From RUG572 sp964386385 (GTDB lineage: Bacteria > Verrucomicrobiota > Kiritimatiellia > RFP12 > UBA1067): 64,000 nt of DNA. The notes beneath the pieces were generated by a model. It searched no databases, was not told the origin of the DNA, and saw only the letters and a list, made by a program, of their open reading frames with translations. This document shows, one piece after another, positions 41,895 to 50,227 of the stretch (positions are counted from its first letter, which is position 1; each line of letters opens with the position of its first letter). The stretch is from contig CAYLRN010000009.1 in NCBI GenBank assembly GCA_964386385.1, positions 1 through 64,000 of the forward strand. The letters run 5' to 3'. A program made the translations under genes and the position numbers.

Positions 41895-42289
41895 TTCGGG
41901 CGGTAATTGACACGAATGTGCTTGTCTCGGCGTTCTGGACACGGAATCGGAGTTCGCCCACCGTGCGGATTGCCCATGCAATGGTGCATGGCGGTTTTAC
42001 GCCTGTGTATTCGCCGGAAATGATTTCGGAATATAGAGAAGTGCTGTCTCGCGCAAAGTTCAACTTTTCAGCCGACGACGTAGATGCCCTTGTCGATCAC
42101 ATTGTCGCCCACGGTGAGTTGGCAGAGCCGGTGGATGTCGATGCGCATTTTCCCGACCCAACGGGCAAGGTTTTCTACTGCACGGCTTTTGCCGGCGTCG
42201 CACACCTCGTCACGGGCAATCTGAAACATTATCCAATGGCGCATTTCGTTGTCAGTCCTGCGCAATTCTGCGATATTGCGGGAATATAG
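41891..42289 (+). CDS. PIN-domain toxin (putative ribonuclease)
   Basis: The 132-aa protein has the PIN motif IDTNVLVSAFW with the first catalytic Asp, YSPEMISEYREVL with the conserved Glu, and DPTGKVFYCTAFAGVAHLVTGNLKHYP, the C-terminal acidic/TGN motif of the PF13470-type toxins. It is a predicted magnesium-dependent RNase. The usual DxxD pair before the TGN motif is reduced (DPTGKVF), so activity needs a test. ATGA overlap with the antitoxin gene. Confidence 0.88.
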   Translation: MIRAVIDTNVLVSAFWTRNRSSPTVRIAHAMVHGGFTPVYSPEMISEYREVLSRAKFNFSADDVDALVDHIVAHGELAEPVDVDAHFPDPTGKVFYCTAFAGVAHLVTGNLKHYPMAHFVVSPAQFCDIAGI

Positions 42290-42337
42290 AATGACCAGGA
42301 GATTCGTTGGGCGGAAACGAAGTATACAGGAGGCGGC

Positions 42338-42453
42338 ATGGGCGAAAACAAGATAGTCGTGTATCAGCCGAACGACACCGTGCGGCTGGACGTGCGCCTT
42401 TAAAACGAGACGGTGTGGCTGACGCAGAGCCAGATGGCGGAACTGTTTGGTTG
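42338..42453 (+). pseudogene. RhuM-family gene, 5' fragment with a stop codon
   Basis: AGGAGG (42328-42333) precedes ATG 42338, which reads GENKIVVYQPNDTVRLDVRL, a TAA at 42401-42403, then NETVWLTQSQMAELFG. This is the well-known start of RhuM/virulence-associated DNA-binding proteins, with the TAA replacing an acidic codon. The match ends abruptly near 42453, where cytosine-methylase sequence begins in another frame. Only about 38 codons remain. Confidence 0.75.
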
Positions 42454-42455
42454 CA

Positions 42456-42605
42456 TGACGCTTCCGACATCTATCGGCAGAGGTTTGGCGCCGAGGGGCA
42501 TTCAAACGAGGACATCGCGGCTGTCCCCATGTTCGCGATTCCGCAGGCAGGCCTGCTTGTCGGCGGGTTTCCGTGCCAGGACTATTCCGTGGCGTCCGGC
42601 AGGGG
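42456..42605 (+). pseudogene. Dcm-type cytosine-5 methyltransferase, internal fragment
   Basis: One frame reads SDIYRQRFGAEGHSNEDIAAV and then LLVGGFPCQDYSVAS, which is the segment leading into motif IV (catalytic PCQ) of Dcm-like m5C methylases. Nothing of motif I or of motifs VI-X is present. It is joined to the RhuM fragment on the left and to a palindromic repeat (42650) on the right, so it is the debris of a defence gene. Confidence 0.75.
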
Positions 42606-42649
42606 CGCGAATATGCCGATGCCGTTGCGAGGCGTTCGGGCGAAAATGC

Positions 42650-42677
42650 TGGCGCGACGGGATGTCGCGCCCTACCA
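42650..42677. repeat. Single palindromic repeat unit
   Basis: GGCGCGACGGGATGTCGCGC with the tail CCTACC is a copy of the unit seen near 9959, 32444 and 39864, here inserted in the decayed methylase segment. Confidence 0.75.
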
Positions 42678-42779
42678 TATGAGGCAGTTCTGGGGCGGCG
42701 TGGGGTCTTTCGTGTCCGCGCAGACGGTTTTCGCGTTCGTTCGCGTTTGCCCCGCAGGGCGTTCGCGCGCGAAAGCGAC

Positions 42780-42808
42780 TTGATTTTCCTCCGATCAATG
42801 GGTATAAT
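42780..42808 (+). promoter_or_regulatory. Promoter of the V-ATPase D-I-K operon
   Basis: TTGATT (42780-42785) and TATAAT (42803-42808) have a 17-base spacer, 31 bases before the subunit D start. It shows that this part of the ATPase locus has its own start site. Confidence 0.8.
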
Positions 42809-42839
42809 CACAAGCCAAATTCTGTTCGGAGTCATTGCC

Positions 42840-43445
42840 ATGGCGAAGATCAAGTTCACTAAAACGGAATTGAAGGCGCAGACGGACGCTTTGAAGCGGT
42901 TCATGCGCTTCCTTCCGATGCTGCAGTTGAAGAAGCAGCAGCTGCAAGGCGAAATCGCCGGCGTCGTCGCGAAGGCGGAGGCCGTTTCCGCAAGGGAAAA
43001 GGCCGCCCGCGATTCGCTCGACGGCTGGATCGGCCTTCTTGCCACCGGCGAGGGCCTCCTTGCCGGGCTCGTCACGGTGAAGTCGGTCAGGACTTCGAGC
43101 GCCAACGTCGCCGGCGTGGAGATTCCCGTCTTCGACGGAATAGAGACCGACGTCCGTCCCGTCGACCTGTGGGCGACCCCGGCGTGGGTGGACGACGCCG
43201 TCGCGGCGATCGTGGACGTTCTGACGCTTCAGGGCGAGCGCGCCGTCCTGGAAAGGCAGCGCGAGCTGATCTCCGCAGAGCTTCTCACCACGTCACAGCG
43301 CGTCAACCTGTTCGAGAAGGTGAAGATTCCGCAGTGCCGGGAGAACATCCGCGTCATCAAGATCGCCATCGGCGACGAGCAGACCGCGGCCGTGACGCGG
43401 GGCAAGATCGCCAAGTCGCGCGGAGCGGAGGAGGTGTGCGAATGA
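42840..43445 (+). CDS. ntpD: V-type ATP synthase subunit D
   Basis: The 201-aa protein is the central rotor-shaft subunit of a V/A-type ATPase. The start KIKFTKTELKAQTDALKRF and the end VKIPQCRENIRVIKIAIGDEQTAAVTRGKIAKS match the coiled-coil antiparallel helices of subunit D. GGAG (42828-42831) precedes ATG 42840 by eight bases. The gene overlaps the next by four bases. Subunits A, B, E and C, which normally come before D, are not here; debris of defence genes precedes it instead. Confidence 0.92.
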   Translation: MAKIKFTKTELKAQTDALKRFMRFLPMLQLKKQQLQGEIAGVVAKAEAVSAREKAARDSLDGWIGLLATGEGLLAGLVTVKSVRTSSANVAGVEIPVFDGIETDVRPVDLWATPAWVDDAVAAIVDVLTLQGERAVLERQRELISAELLTTSQRVNLFEKVKIPQCRENIRVIKIAIGDEQTAAVTRGKIAKSRGAEEVCE

Positions 43446-45232
43446 TCGTTCCGATGAAGCATTTGACGCTCCTGTGCGTCGCAGGGGACGGCGACAGGAC
43501 GCTTGAGGCCCTGCGCGGGCTCGGATGCGTCCAGATGGACTTCTCCGCCGCCGGCTCGCCGGAGCTGGCGCGTGCGAGGGAGGACCTTTCGGACGCCGAA
43601 CGCGCAGTCCGCATCATCGCGAAGGCGGCGAAGGAGGCCTGCGGCGAGAAGGGCGGCGGCCGCTTCGACGGCGTGTCCGACGAGGAACTTGTCGCCGCCG
43701 TCCTGAAGGCCGACGAGGAGCGCAGAGCGCTTTCCGAAGAGGCGCTGCGGCTGCGGCAGACGATTCGCGCCTACGCGCCGTTCGGCGACTTCGACCCGGC
43801 TCTCGCCGCGTCGCTCCGCGAACGGGGCGTCCGCATCTCGCTTGCGAAGGGACGCCGGGGCGCGGTCCCGGCCGTCGCCGGCGGCGGATACGTCCAGAAA
43901 CTTGGCGAGGATGCGAAGTCGGACTATTTCGCGGTCGTCAACGCGGACGTCCCGGAGGGATGCGAGGCGACGCCGTTTCCGCCGGAGCGGCTGTCCGCGC
44001 TGCGGACGCGCCTTTCCGCCCTTGAAAGCCGCATTTCGCTGGTGGTTGGCGACCTGGCGGCGGCGCGCGCGCGCGTCCCGGCGATTGCCGGGAAGACGCC
44101 TGGTTTGAGGGACAGGATCGACTTCGCGGCCGCGCGCGACGCGCTGTCCGCGCACGGCGAGGTCGTGTCGCTTGAAGGCTGGGTCCCCGCCGACGCCGCG
44201 GACGCCGTTTTTGCCGCCGCCCGGGAAAACGGCTGGGGCGTTCTCGCGCGCGACGCGAAGGACGACGAGAACCCGCCGACGCTGATCCGTCCGCCGCGGT
44301 TGTTCCGTCCGGTCACGGCCCTCTTCGACGGACTTGGAATCGCGCCCGGCTACAGGGAGGCGGACGTTTCCGTGCCGTTCATGTGCTACTTCACGCTCTT
44401 CTTCGCGATGCTCGTGGGCGACGGCGGATACGGCGCGATCATTCTCGCGGCGACGCTGGCGGGCTGGTTCAGGACGAGGCCGGGGAAGGGCGGAAGGCGC
44501 TCTCCGGCCGTGTCCGGCTGGCTGACGCTCATGACGGTCTTTTCGACGGCCACGATTGTCTGGGGGCTTCTCTCCAACACCTGGTTCGGCGCCGGCTTCC
44601 CGTTCGCCGCGGACTGGCCGACGGTGAAGTGGCTTGCGGACCCGTCGTACAACAACATGATGCTCCTCTGCTTCACGATTGGCGTCTCGCACTTGACGAT
44701 CGCGCACGTGTGGACGGGGCTTTGCATGCTGAACGACCGCGCATGCCTGAGCCAGTTCGGCTGGGCCGGGATCATCGTCTTCATGTACGTCGTCACGAAT
44801 TCGATAGTGGGGATATTCGGCGCCGTGCCAGCGTGGGCGTTCTGGATGCTCGGCGTGTCGCTCGTGTGCGTCTTCTGCTTCACGCTGAAAAGGGGCGAGC
44901 TCAAGACGCGCGGAATCGAGCTTGGAATGCTGCCGCTCAACATAATGAGCGCTCTGGGGGACATAATATCCTACGTTCGCCTCTTCGCCGTGGGGCTGGC
45001 CTCCGTAAAGGTGGCGGAAAACTTCAACATGATGGCGACGGAGCTGGACCTGCCGCTGTGGCTGAAGGTCGTTCCGATGGTGGCGATCCTGCTCGTCGGG
45101 CACGGCCTCAACTTCGTGATGGCGGCACTTTCCGTCCTCGTGCACGCGGTGCGGCTGAACACCCTCGAATTCTCCTCCCACAAGGGGATCTCGTGGTCCG
45201 GGTACGCGTTCGCGCCGTTCCGCAGGCATTGA
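43442..45232 (+). CDS. ntpI: V-type ATP synthase subunit I
   Basis: The 596-aa protein is the stator/ion-channel subunit (a/I). The N-terminal half (about 1-300) is the cytosolic peripheral domain with helical hairpins. The C-terminal half is membrane-embedded, beginning near FMCYFTLFFAMLVGDGGYG, and contains the conserved SYVRLFAVGLASVKVAENFN segment with the Arg that faces the rotor ring. The start MIVPMKHLTLLCV overlaps the subunit D stop (ATGA), so translation is coupled. Confidence 0.93.
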   Translation: MIVPMKHLTLLCVAGDGDRTLEALRGLGCVQMDFSAAGSPELARAREDLSDAERAVRIIAKAAKEACGEKGGGRFDGVSDEELVAAVLKADEERRALSEEALRLRQTIRAYAPFGDFDPALAASLRERGVRISLAKGRRGAVPAVAGGGYVQKLGEDAKSDYFAVVNADVPEGCEATPFPPERLSALRTRLSALESRISLVVGDLAAARARVPAIAGKTPGLRDRIDFAAARDALSAHGEVVSLEGWVPADAADAVFAAARENGWGVLARDAKDDENPPTLIRPPRLFRPVTALFDGLGIAPGYREADVSVPFMCYFTLFFAMLVGDGGYGAIILAATLAGWFRTRPGKGGRRSPAVSGWLTLMTVFSTATIVWGLLSNTWFGAGFPFAADWPTVKWLADPSYNNMMLLCFTIGVSHLTIAHVWTGLCMLNDRACLSQFGWAGIIVFMYVVTNSIVGIFGAVPAWAFWMLGVSLVCVFCFTLKRGELKTRGIELGMLPLNIMSALGDIISYVRLFAVGLASVKVAENFNMMATELDLPLWLKVVPMVAILLVGHGLNFVMAALSVLVHAVRLNTLEFSSHKGISWSGYAFAPFRRH

Positions 45233-45280
45233 CGGGCTTCATCTGGCAAAAGGCATCAAAGCAAAAAGGAGTATCGCAAA

Positions 45281-45781
45281 ATGGACGTAATGGTCGTATC
45301 TGGTGCAATCGCGTGCCTGGGACTGAGCGCCGCCGGCTCGGCGTTCGGCACGGGGCTTCCGGCGGCGTCCGCCGTCGGCGCGTGGAAGAAGTGCTACATG
45401 GCGAACAAGCCCGCGCCGTTCATCCTCCTCGGTCTTGTCGGCGTCCCGATCACGCAGACGCTCTACGGCATGATCCTCATGTTCGCCATGTTCGGAAAGA
45501 CCGGCGTCCCCGGCGCGGGTGTCCCGCTGCTGGTGCTGGGGATCTTCTCCGGCCTGGCGATCGGACTCTCCGCGTTCTTCCAGGGCCGCGTGGCGGCCGC
45601 GGCCTGCGACGCGCAGGCGGAGACCGGGCAGGGGCTGACGCTCTACCTCGCCGCGCTGGGCATCATCGAGACCGTGGCCATCTTCACGATGGTCTTCACG
45701 ATCATCGCCCTCGCCCAGGTCGTCGCCCCGGAGGCCGCCGAGGCCGCTGCCGAGACCGCCGCCGCTGCGGCAGCCGTCTAG
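45281..45781 (+). CDS. ntpK: V-type ATP synthase subunit K (rotor ring), sodium-type residues
   Basis: The 166-aa protein has four transmembrane helices in two hairpins, the 16-kDa form. T58 and Q59 (PITQTLYG), Q101 (FFQGRVAAAA) and E130 (GIIETVAIF) match T64, Q65, Q110 and E139 of Enterococcus hirae NtpK, the sodium-binding residues; only the second hairpin carries the essential carboxylate. This predicts sodium coupling. AAGGAG (45266-45271) precedes the ATG by nine bases. The C-terminus is an Ala/Glu-rich extension. Confidence 0.93.
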   Translation: MDVMVVSGAIACLGLSAAGSAFGTGLPAASAVGAWKKCYMANKPAPFILLGLVGVPITQTLYGMILMFAMFGKTGVPGAGVPLLVLGIFSGLAIGLSAFFQGRVAAAACDAQAETGQGLTLYLAALGIIETVAIFTMVFTIIALAQVVAPEAAEAAAETAAAAAAV

Positions 45782-45807
45782 ATTTCCGCGAAAAGGCAAC
45801 GCAGGCC

Positions 45808-45845
45808 GGCGGACGGGGCGCGTTCCCGTCCGCCCGTCGCATTTT
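45808..45845 (+). terminator. Terminator of the V-ATPase operon
   Basis: A perfect 10-bp stem GGCGGACGGG/CCCGTCCGCC (45808-45834) with a 7-base loop is followed by CGTCGCATTTT. The T-tract is short. Confidence 0.65.
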
Positions 45846-45849
45846 CGTG

Positions 45850-45878
45850 TGGACATGCCATCTCCGGTATGGCATACT
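45850..45878 (+). promoter_or_regulatory. Candidate promoter of ppdK
   Basis: TGGACA (45850-45855) and CATACT (45873-45878) with a 17-base spacer lie between the V-ATPase terminator and the ppdK start. Confidence 0.55.
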
Positions 45879-45953
45879 CTTGGCGTGGCTTTCAGCGAAA
45901 TCTCCCATGATTCGGTTCGCCGAAGTTCAGACAAGGAAGGAATGGAACGACAG

Positions 45954-48611
45954 ATGGCAGGACAGACAAAATACGTTTACTTCTTCGGCGCCGGCCAGAC
46001 CGAAGGCAACGCCGACATGCGCGAACTCCTCGGCGGCAAGGGCGCGAACCTCGCCGAGATGGCGGGCATGGGCATCCCCGTGCCGCAGGGCTTCACCATC
46101 ACCACGGAGGCCTGCACGCGCTACTACGACGACGGCCGGAAGATCGGCGACGACATCCGCGCCCAGGTGCTCGAGTACATAGCGAAGCTCGAGAAGAGCT
46201 CCGGCAAGAAGTTCGGCGACGTGAAGAACCCGCTGCTCGTGTCCGTGCGTTCCGGCGCCCGCGCCTCCATGCCGGGCATGATGGACACGATCCTCAACCT
46301 CGGCCTCAACGAGGAGGTCGTGGAATCGCTCGCGAAGCAGACGCAGAACCCGCGCTGGGCTTGGGACTGCTACCGCCGCTTCATCCAGATGTTCTCCGAC
46401 GTCGTGATGGAGGTCGGCAAGAAGCACTTCGAAAAACTGATCGACGAGATGAAGGCGCGCCGCGGCGTGAACCTCGACGTCGAGCTTACCGCCGACGACC
46501 TCAAGGAGCTCGCCAACGAGTTCAAGGCCGAGTACAGGGACAAGATCGGCAAGGACTTCCCGACTGACGCGAAGGAACAGCTGCTCGAGGCCATCAAGGC
46601 CGTGTTCCGCAGCTGGGACAACCCGCGCGCGAACGTCTACCGCCGCGACAACGACATTCCCTACAGCTGGGGCACAGCGGTCAACGTGCAGATGATGGCG
46701 TTCGGAAACCTCAACGACCGCTCCGGCACGGGCGTCGCGTTCACCCGCGACCCGGCGACGGGCGAGAGGAAGCTGATGGGAGAATTCCTCATCAACGCCC
46801 AGGGCGAGGACGTGGTGGCCGGCATCCGCACCCCCATGCGCATCGAGAAGATGGCGGACGTCATGCCGGACGTCTTCAAGCAGTTCCTCGCCGTCTGCGA
46901 CACGCTCGAAAAGCACTACCGCGACATGCAGGACATGGAGTTCACGATCGAGAACGAAAAGCTCTTCATGCTCCAGACGCGCAACGGCAAGCGCACCGCC
47001 CGCGCCGCGCTCAAGATCGCCTGCGACCTCGTGGACGAGGGAATGCGCACGGAGCAGGAGGCCGTGCTGATGATCGACCCGCGCAACCTCGACACGCTCC
47101 TCCATCCGCAGTTCGACGCGGTGGCGCTCAAGAAGGCGCAGCCGAAGGGACGCGGACTCGCCGCATCGCCGGGAGCCGCCTGCGGACGCATCGTCTTCAC
47201 CGCCGAGGACGCGAAGGCGTGGAAGGCGCGCGGCGAGAAGGTCGTGCTCGTCCGCCTCGAGACGTCCCCGGAGGACATCGAGGGCATGAAGGCCGCGGAG
47301 GGCATCCTCACCGTGCGCGGCGGCATGACGTCCCACGCGGCCGTCGTCGCCCGCGGCATGGGCGAGTGCTGCGTCTCCGGCTGCCACGAGATAACGATGG
47401 ACGAGGAGAACAGGACGTTCCGCCTCGGCGACAGGACGTTCAAGGAGGGCGACTGGCTGTCGCTCGACGGCTCTACCGGCAACATCTACGACGGCGTGAT
47501 TCCGACCGTGGACGCGACGATCGCCGGCGAGTTCGGCCGCATCATGATGTGGGCGGACAAGTTCCGCCGTCTGCGCGTCCGCACGAACGCCGACACCCCG
47601 CGCGACGCGAAGAAGGCGCGCGAACTCGGCGCCGAGGGCATTGGCCTCTGCCGCACGGAGCACATGTTCTTCTCGCAGAGCCGCATCGCCGCGTTCCGCG
47701 AGATGCTCTGCGCCGACACCGTGGAGGAGCGCAGGATCGCCCTTGCGAAGATCCTCCCGTACCAGCAGGACGACTTCGAGCAGCTCTTCGAGGCGCTTGA
47801 CGGACAGCCCGTGACGATCCGCTTCCTCGACCCGCCGCTCCACGAGTTCGTCCCGCACGCCGAGGACGAGATCGCGCTTCTCGCCAAGGAGACGCACAAG
47901 CCGATCAGCCGCATCAAGGACATCATCGACTCGCTCCACGAGTTCAACCCGATGATGGGACACCGCGGCTGCCGCCTCTGCGTCACCTACCCCGAAATCG
48001 CCGTGATGCAGACGAAGGCCGTCATCCGCGCCGCCATCAACATCCAGCGCCGCCACAAGGGCTGGAACGTGAAGCCGGAGATCATGATTCCGCTCACGGG
48101 AGACTCCAAGGAGTTCAAGTTCGTCAAGGACATAGTAGTCCACGTGGCGAACGACGAGATCCAGGCGGCCGAGATCAAGCTCAACTACGAAGTCGGCACG
48201 ATGATCGAGGTGCCCCGCGCCGCACTCGTCGCCGGGAAGATCGCCGAGGAGGCGGAGTTCTTCTGCTTCGGCACGAACGACCTCACGCAGATGACGTTCG
48301 GCTTCTCCCGCGACGACGCGGGCAAGTTCCTCGGCGACTACTACGACAAGAAGATCTACGAGAACGACCCGTTCCAGAAAATCGACCAGGACGGCGTGGG
48401 CGCGCTCATGAAGATGGCCGTCGCAAGCGGCAAGTCCGTGCGCCCCGGCCTCCACTGCGGAATCTGCGGAGAGCACGGCGGCGACCCGGCGTCGATCGAG
48501 TTCTGCCACGGGATGGGGCTCGACTACGTCTCCTGCTCGCCGTACCGCGTGCCGATCGCCCGCCTTGCGGCGGCGCAGGCCGCGCTGCGCGACGGGAAGG
48601 AGAACGCATAG
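45954..48611 (+). CDS. ppdK: Pyruvate, phosphate dikinase
   Basis: The 885-aa enzyme interconverts pyruvate, ATP and phosphate with PEP, AMP and pyrophosphate. The N-terminal ATP-grasp domain has LLGGKGANLAEMAGMGIPVP, the swivelling domain the phosphohistidine H461 in GGMTSHAAVVARGMG, and the C-terminal PEP/pyruvate barrel ends with the catalytic-Cys motif CGICGEHGGDP. The size is that of bacterial enzymes. ATG 45942 is also in frame but almost touches the AAGGAAGG ribosome binding site; 45954 matches the family start. It suggests pyrophosphate-linked glycolysis or gluconeogenesis, common in anaerobes. Confidence 0.97.
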   Translation: MAGQTKYVYFFGAGQTEGNADMRELLGGKGANLAEMAGMGIPVPQGFTITTEACTRYYDDGRKIGDDIRAQVLEYIAKLEKSSGKKFGDVKNPLLVSVRSGARASMPGMMDTILNLGLNEEVVESLAKQTQNPRWAWDCYRRFIQMFSDVVMEVGKKHFEKLIDEMKARRGVNLDVELTADDLKELANEFKAEYRDKIGKDFPTDAKEQLLEAIKAVFRSWDNPRANVYRRDNDIPYSWGTAVNVQMMAFGNLNDRSGTGVAFTRDPATGERKLMGEFLINAQGEDVVAGIRTPMRIEKMADVMPDVFKQFLAVCDTLEKHYRDMQDMEFTIENEKLFMLQTRNGKRTARAALKIACDLVDEGMRTEQEAVLMIDPRNLDTLLHPQFDAVALKKAQPKGRGLAASPGAACGRIVFTAEDAKAWKARGEKVVLVRLETSPEDIEGMKAAEGILTVRGGMTSHAAVVARGMGECCVSGCHEITMDEENRTFRLGDRTFKEGDWLSLDGSTGNIYDGVIPTVDATIAGEFGRIMMWADKFRRLRVRTNADTPRDAKKARELGAEGIGLCRTEHMFFSQSRIAAFREMLCADTVEERRIALAKILPYQQDDFEQLFEALDGQPVTIRFLDPPLHEFVPHAEDEIALLAKETHKPISRIKDIIDSLHEFNPMMGHRGCRLCVTYPEIAVMQTKAVIRAAINIQRRHKGWNVKPEIMIPLTGDSKEFKFVKDIVVHVANDEIQAAEIKLNYEVGTMIEVPRAALVAGKIAEEAEFFCFGTNDLTQMTFGFSRDDAGKFLGDYYDKKIYENDPFQKIDQDGVGALMKMAVASGKSVRPGLHCGICGEHGGDPASIEFCHGMGLDYVSCSPYRVPIARLAAAQAALRDGKENA

Positions 48612-48656
48612 CCGTTCTGGCGCGACGTCTAAGGCCGTACAGAAGAAAAGAATCAG

Positions 48657-50096
48657 ATGGAACAGGTGAAAAGGGCGAGCTGGTCGTCCCAGCTCGCATT
48701 CGTCCTCGCCGCGTCCGCCTCCGCGATCGGGTTGGGCAATCTGTGGCGTTTTCCGTATCTCGCGGCGCGGTACGGCGGCGGGACGTTCCTGTTCGTCTAC
48801 GTGGCGCTCGTGACGACGCTTGGCTTCGCCCTGCTCGTCACGGAGATAGCCATCGGGCGGAAGACGCGGCAGAGCCAGCTCACGGCGTATTCGCGACTGA
48901 AGGGCGGATGGGGCTTCATGGGCGTCCTCTCCACCGTCGTCCCCGTCCTGATTCTTCCGTACTACTGCGTCATCGGCGGATGGGTGCTGAAGTACCTCGT
49001 CGTCTACGCGCATATGGCGTTCACGGGCGCGTCGCCGATGGGGGAGGCGGCGGTCGGGTCGGGCGAGTACTTCGGCGCGTTCATAGGCGCGTCCGCCGAG
49101 CCGTTCGCGTATGGCGTGGCGTTCACCGTCATATGCGCGGCGGTGATCCTGCTTGGCGTGAAGAACGGCATAGAGAAGTCGAACCTCGTGATGATGCCGG
49201 TCCTCCTTGGGATGGCCGTTGCGATTTCGATATATGTCTTCTTCCTGCCGGGTGCGCTTGACGGCGTGAAGTACTATCTCGTGCCGAACATGGACTGCCT
49301 CGCCGGGCCTGACGGACGCTTCTCGGCGGCTCTTCTGGGCAAGACCGTTCTTGGCGCGATGGGGCAGATGTTCTTCTCGCTTTCGATAGCGATGGGCATC
49401 ATGGTGACGTACGGCAGCTACATGAAGCCGGGGGACTCGATAGAAAAGTCCGTCCGGCGCATTGAGATGTTCGACACCGCCGTGGCCGTTCTGGCGGGAC
49501 TGATGATAATCCCGATCGTCTACATGTTCGCCGTGAAGACGGGAACGCCCGTCAAGGAGGCTTTGGACGCGGGGCCGGGGCTGATGTTCATCACGCTTCC
49601 GAAGGTCTTCGCGACGTTCGGCGCGGCCGGCGGGTGGCTGGGGTTCGCGTTCTTCGTGCTCGTCGCGTTCGCGGCGGCGACGTCGGGGATATCCATGTTC
49701 GAGGCCTGCGTGGCGGCGACGTGCGACGTCATGCGCGTCCGGCGCCGCACGGCGACGCTGGTCGTCGGCGGGGTCGCAATCGCGCTTTCCGCGTTCCCCG
49801 CGCTTGGGTATGGCGTGTGGGCGGACGTGAAGGTGTTCGGCCAGCCGATGCTGGACTTCATGGATTTTCTGGCGAACTCCGTCCTGATGCCGCTCGTCGC
49901 GATCGGCACGTGCGTCCTCGCCGGATGGGCGTTGAAGCCCGAGGCGATAATCGCCGAATGCGAGCGGGACGGCTGCGTCTTCGGGGCGAAGAGGAAGTAT
50001 GCGTTCGTAATCAAGTACCTTGCACCGTTCCTCCTCGTGGCCGTGCTCGTCTCCGAGATATGCCGTTCGCTTGGAATCGGAGGATGGAGCATCTGA
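48657..50096 (+). CDS. Neurotransmitter:sodium symporter family transporter
   Basis: The 479-aa protein has about 11-12 transmembrane helices and the NSS signature WSSQLAFVLAASASAIGLGNLWRFPYLAARYGGG, whose GLGNLWRFP loop coordinates substrate and sodium in LeuT. GMGQMFFSLSIAMGIMVTYGSYM is TM6. Bacterial members import amino acids (Trp, Tyr, Leu or similar) with sodium. The substrate cannot be assigned from sequence. It lies 45 bases after ppdK with no clear promoter, so co-transcription is possible. Confidence 0.92.
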   Translation: MEQVKRASWSSQLAFVLAASASAIGLGNLWRFPYLAARYGGGTFLFVYVALVTTLGFALLVTEIAIGRKTRQSQLTAYSRLKGGWGFMGVLSTVVPVLILPYYCVIGGWVLKYLVVYAHMAFTGASPMGEAAVGSGEYFGAFIGASAEPFAYGVAFTVICAAVILLGVKNGIEKSNLVMMPVLLGMAVAISIYVFFLPGALDGVKYYLVPNMDCLAGPDGRFSAALLGKTVLGAMGQMFFSLSIAMGIMVTYGSYMKPGDSIEKSVRRIEMFDTAVAVLAGLMIIPIVYMFAVKTGTPVKEALDAGPGLMFITLPKVFATFGAAGGWLGFAFFVLVAFAAATSGISMFEACVAATCDVMRVRRRTATLVVGGVAIALSAFPALGYGVWADVKVFGQPMLDFMDFLANSVLMPLVAIGTCVLAGWALKPEAIIAECERDGCVFGAKRKYAFVIKYLAPFLLVAVLVSEICRSLGIGGWSI

Positions 50097-50114
50097 TGTC
50101 TCTTTCGGGCGATG

Positions 50115-50143
50115 TTGACGTCATGGGGTTTTTTGTCTAGAAT
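50115..50143 (+). promoter_or_regulatory. Promoter of the DoxX-fusion gene
   Basis: TTGACG (50115-50120) and TAGAAT (50138-50143) with a 17-base spacer are a strong sigma-70-type pair, 84 bases before ATG 50228. Confidence 0.8.
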
Positions 50144-50227
50144 TGGCGCAAGGGCGCGGTGGGCGAGAAATCGCGCCGCGGCGTCTGCCGGCTTAGGGCT
50201 TGTCCACTTAAACAGGAGAAAACGGTC

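Noticed and set aside
42338..42780. A single intact gene spanning the RhuM and methylase segments
   Set aside because: The two matches are in different frames, the first has an internal TAA, and neither has the rest of its domain.
45927..49013. 1028-codon minus-strand frame opposite ppdK
   Set aside because: Shadow of ppdK; the composition is typical of reverse GC-rich codons.
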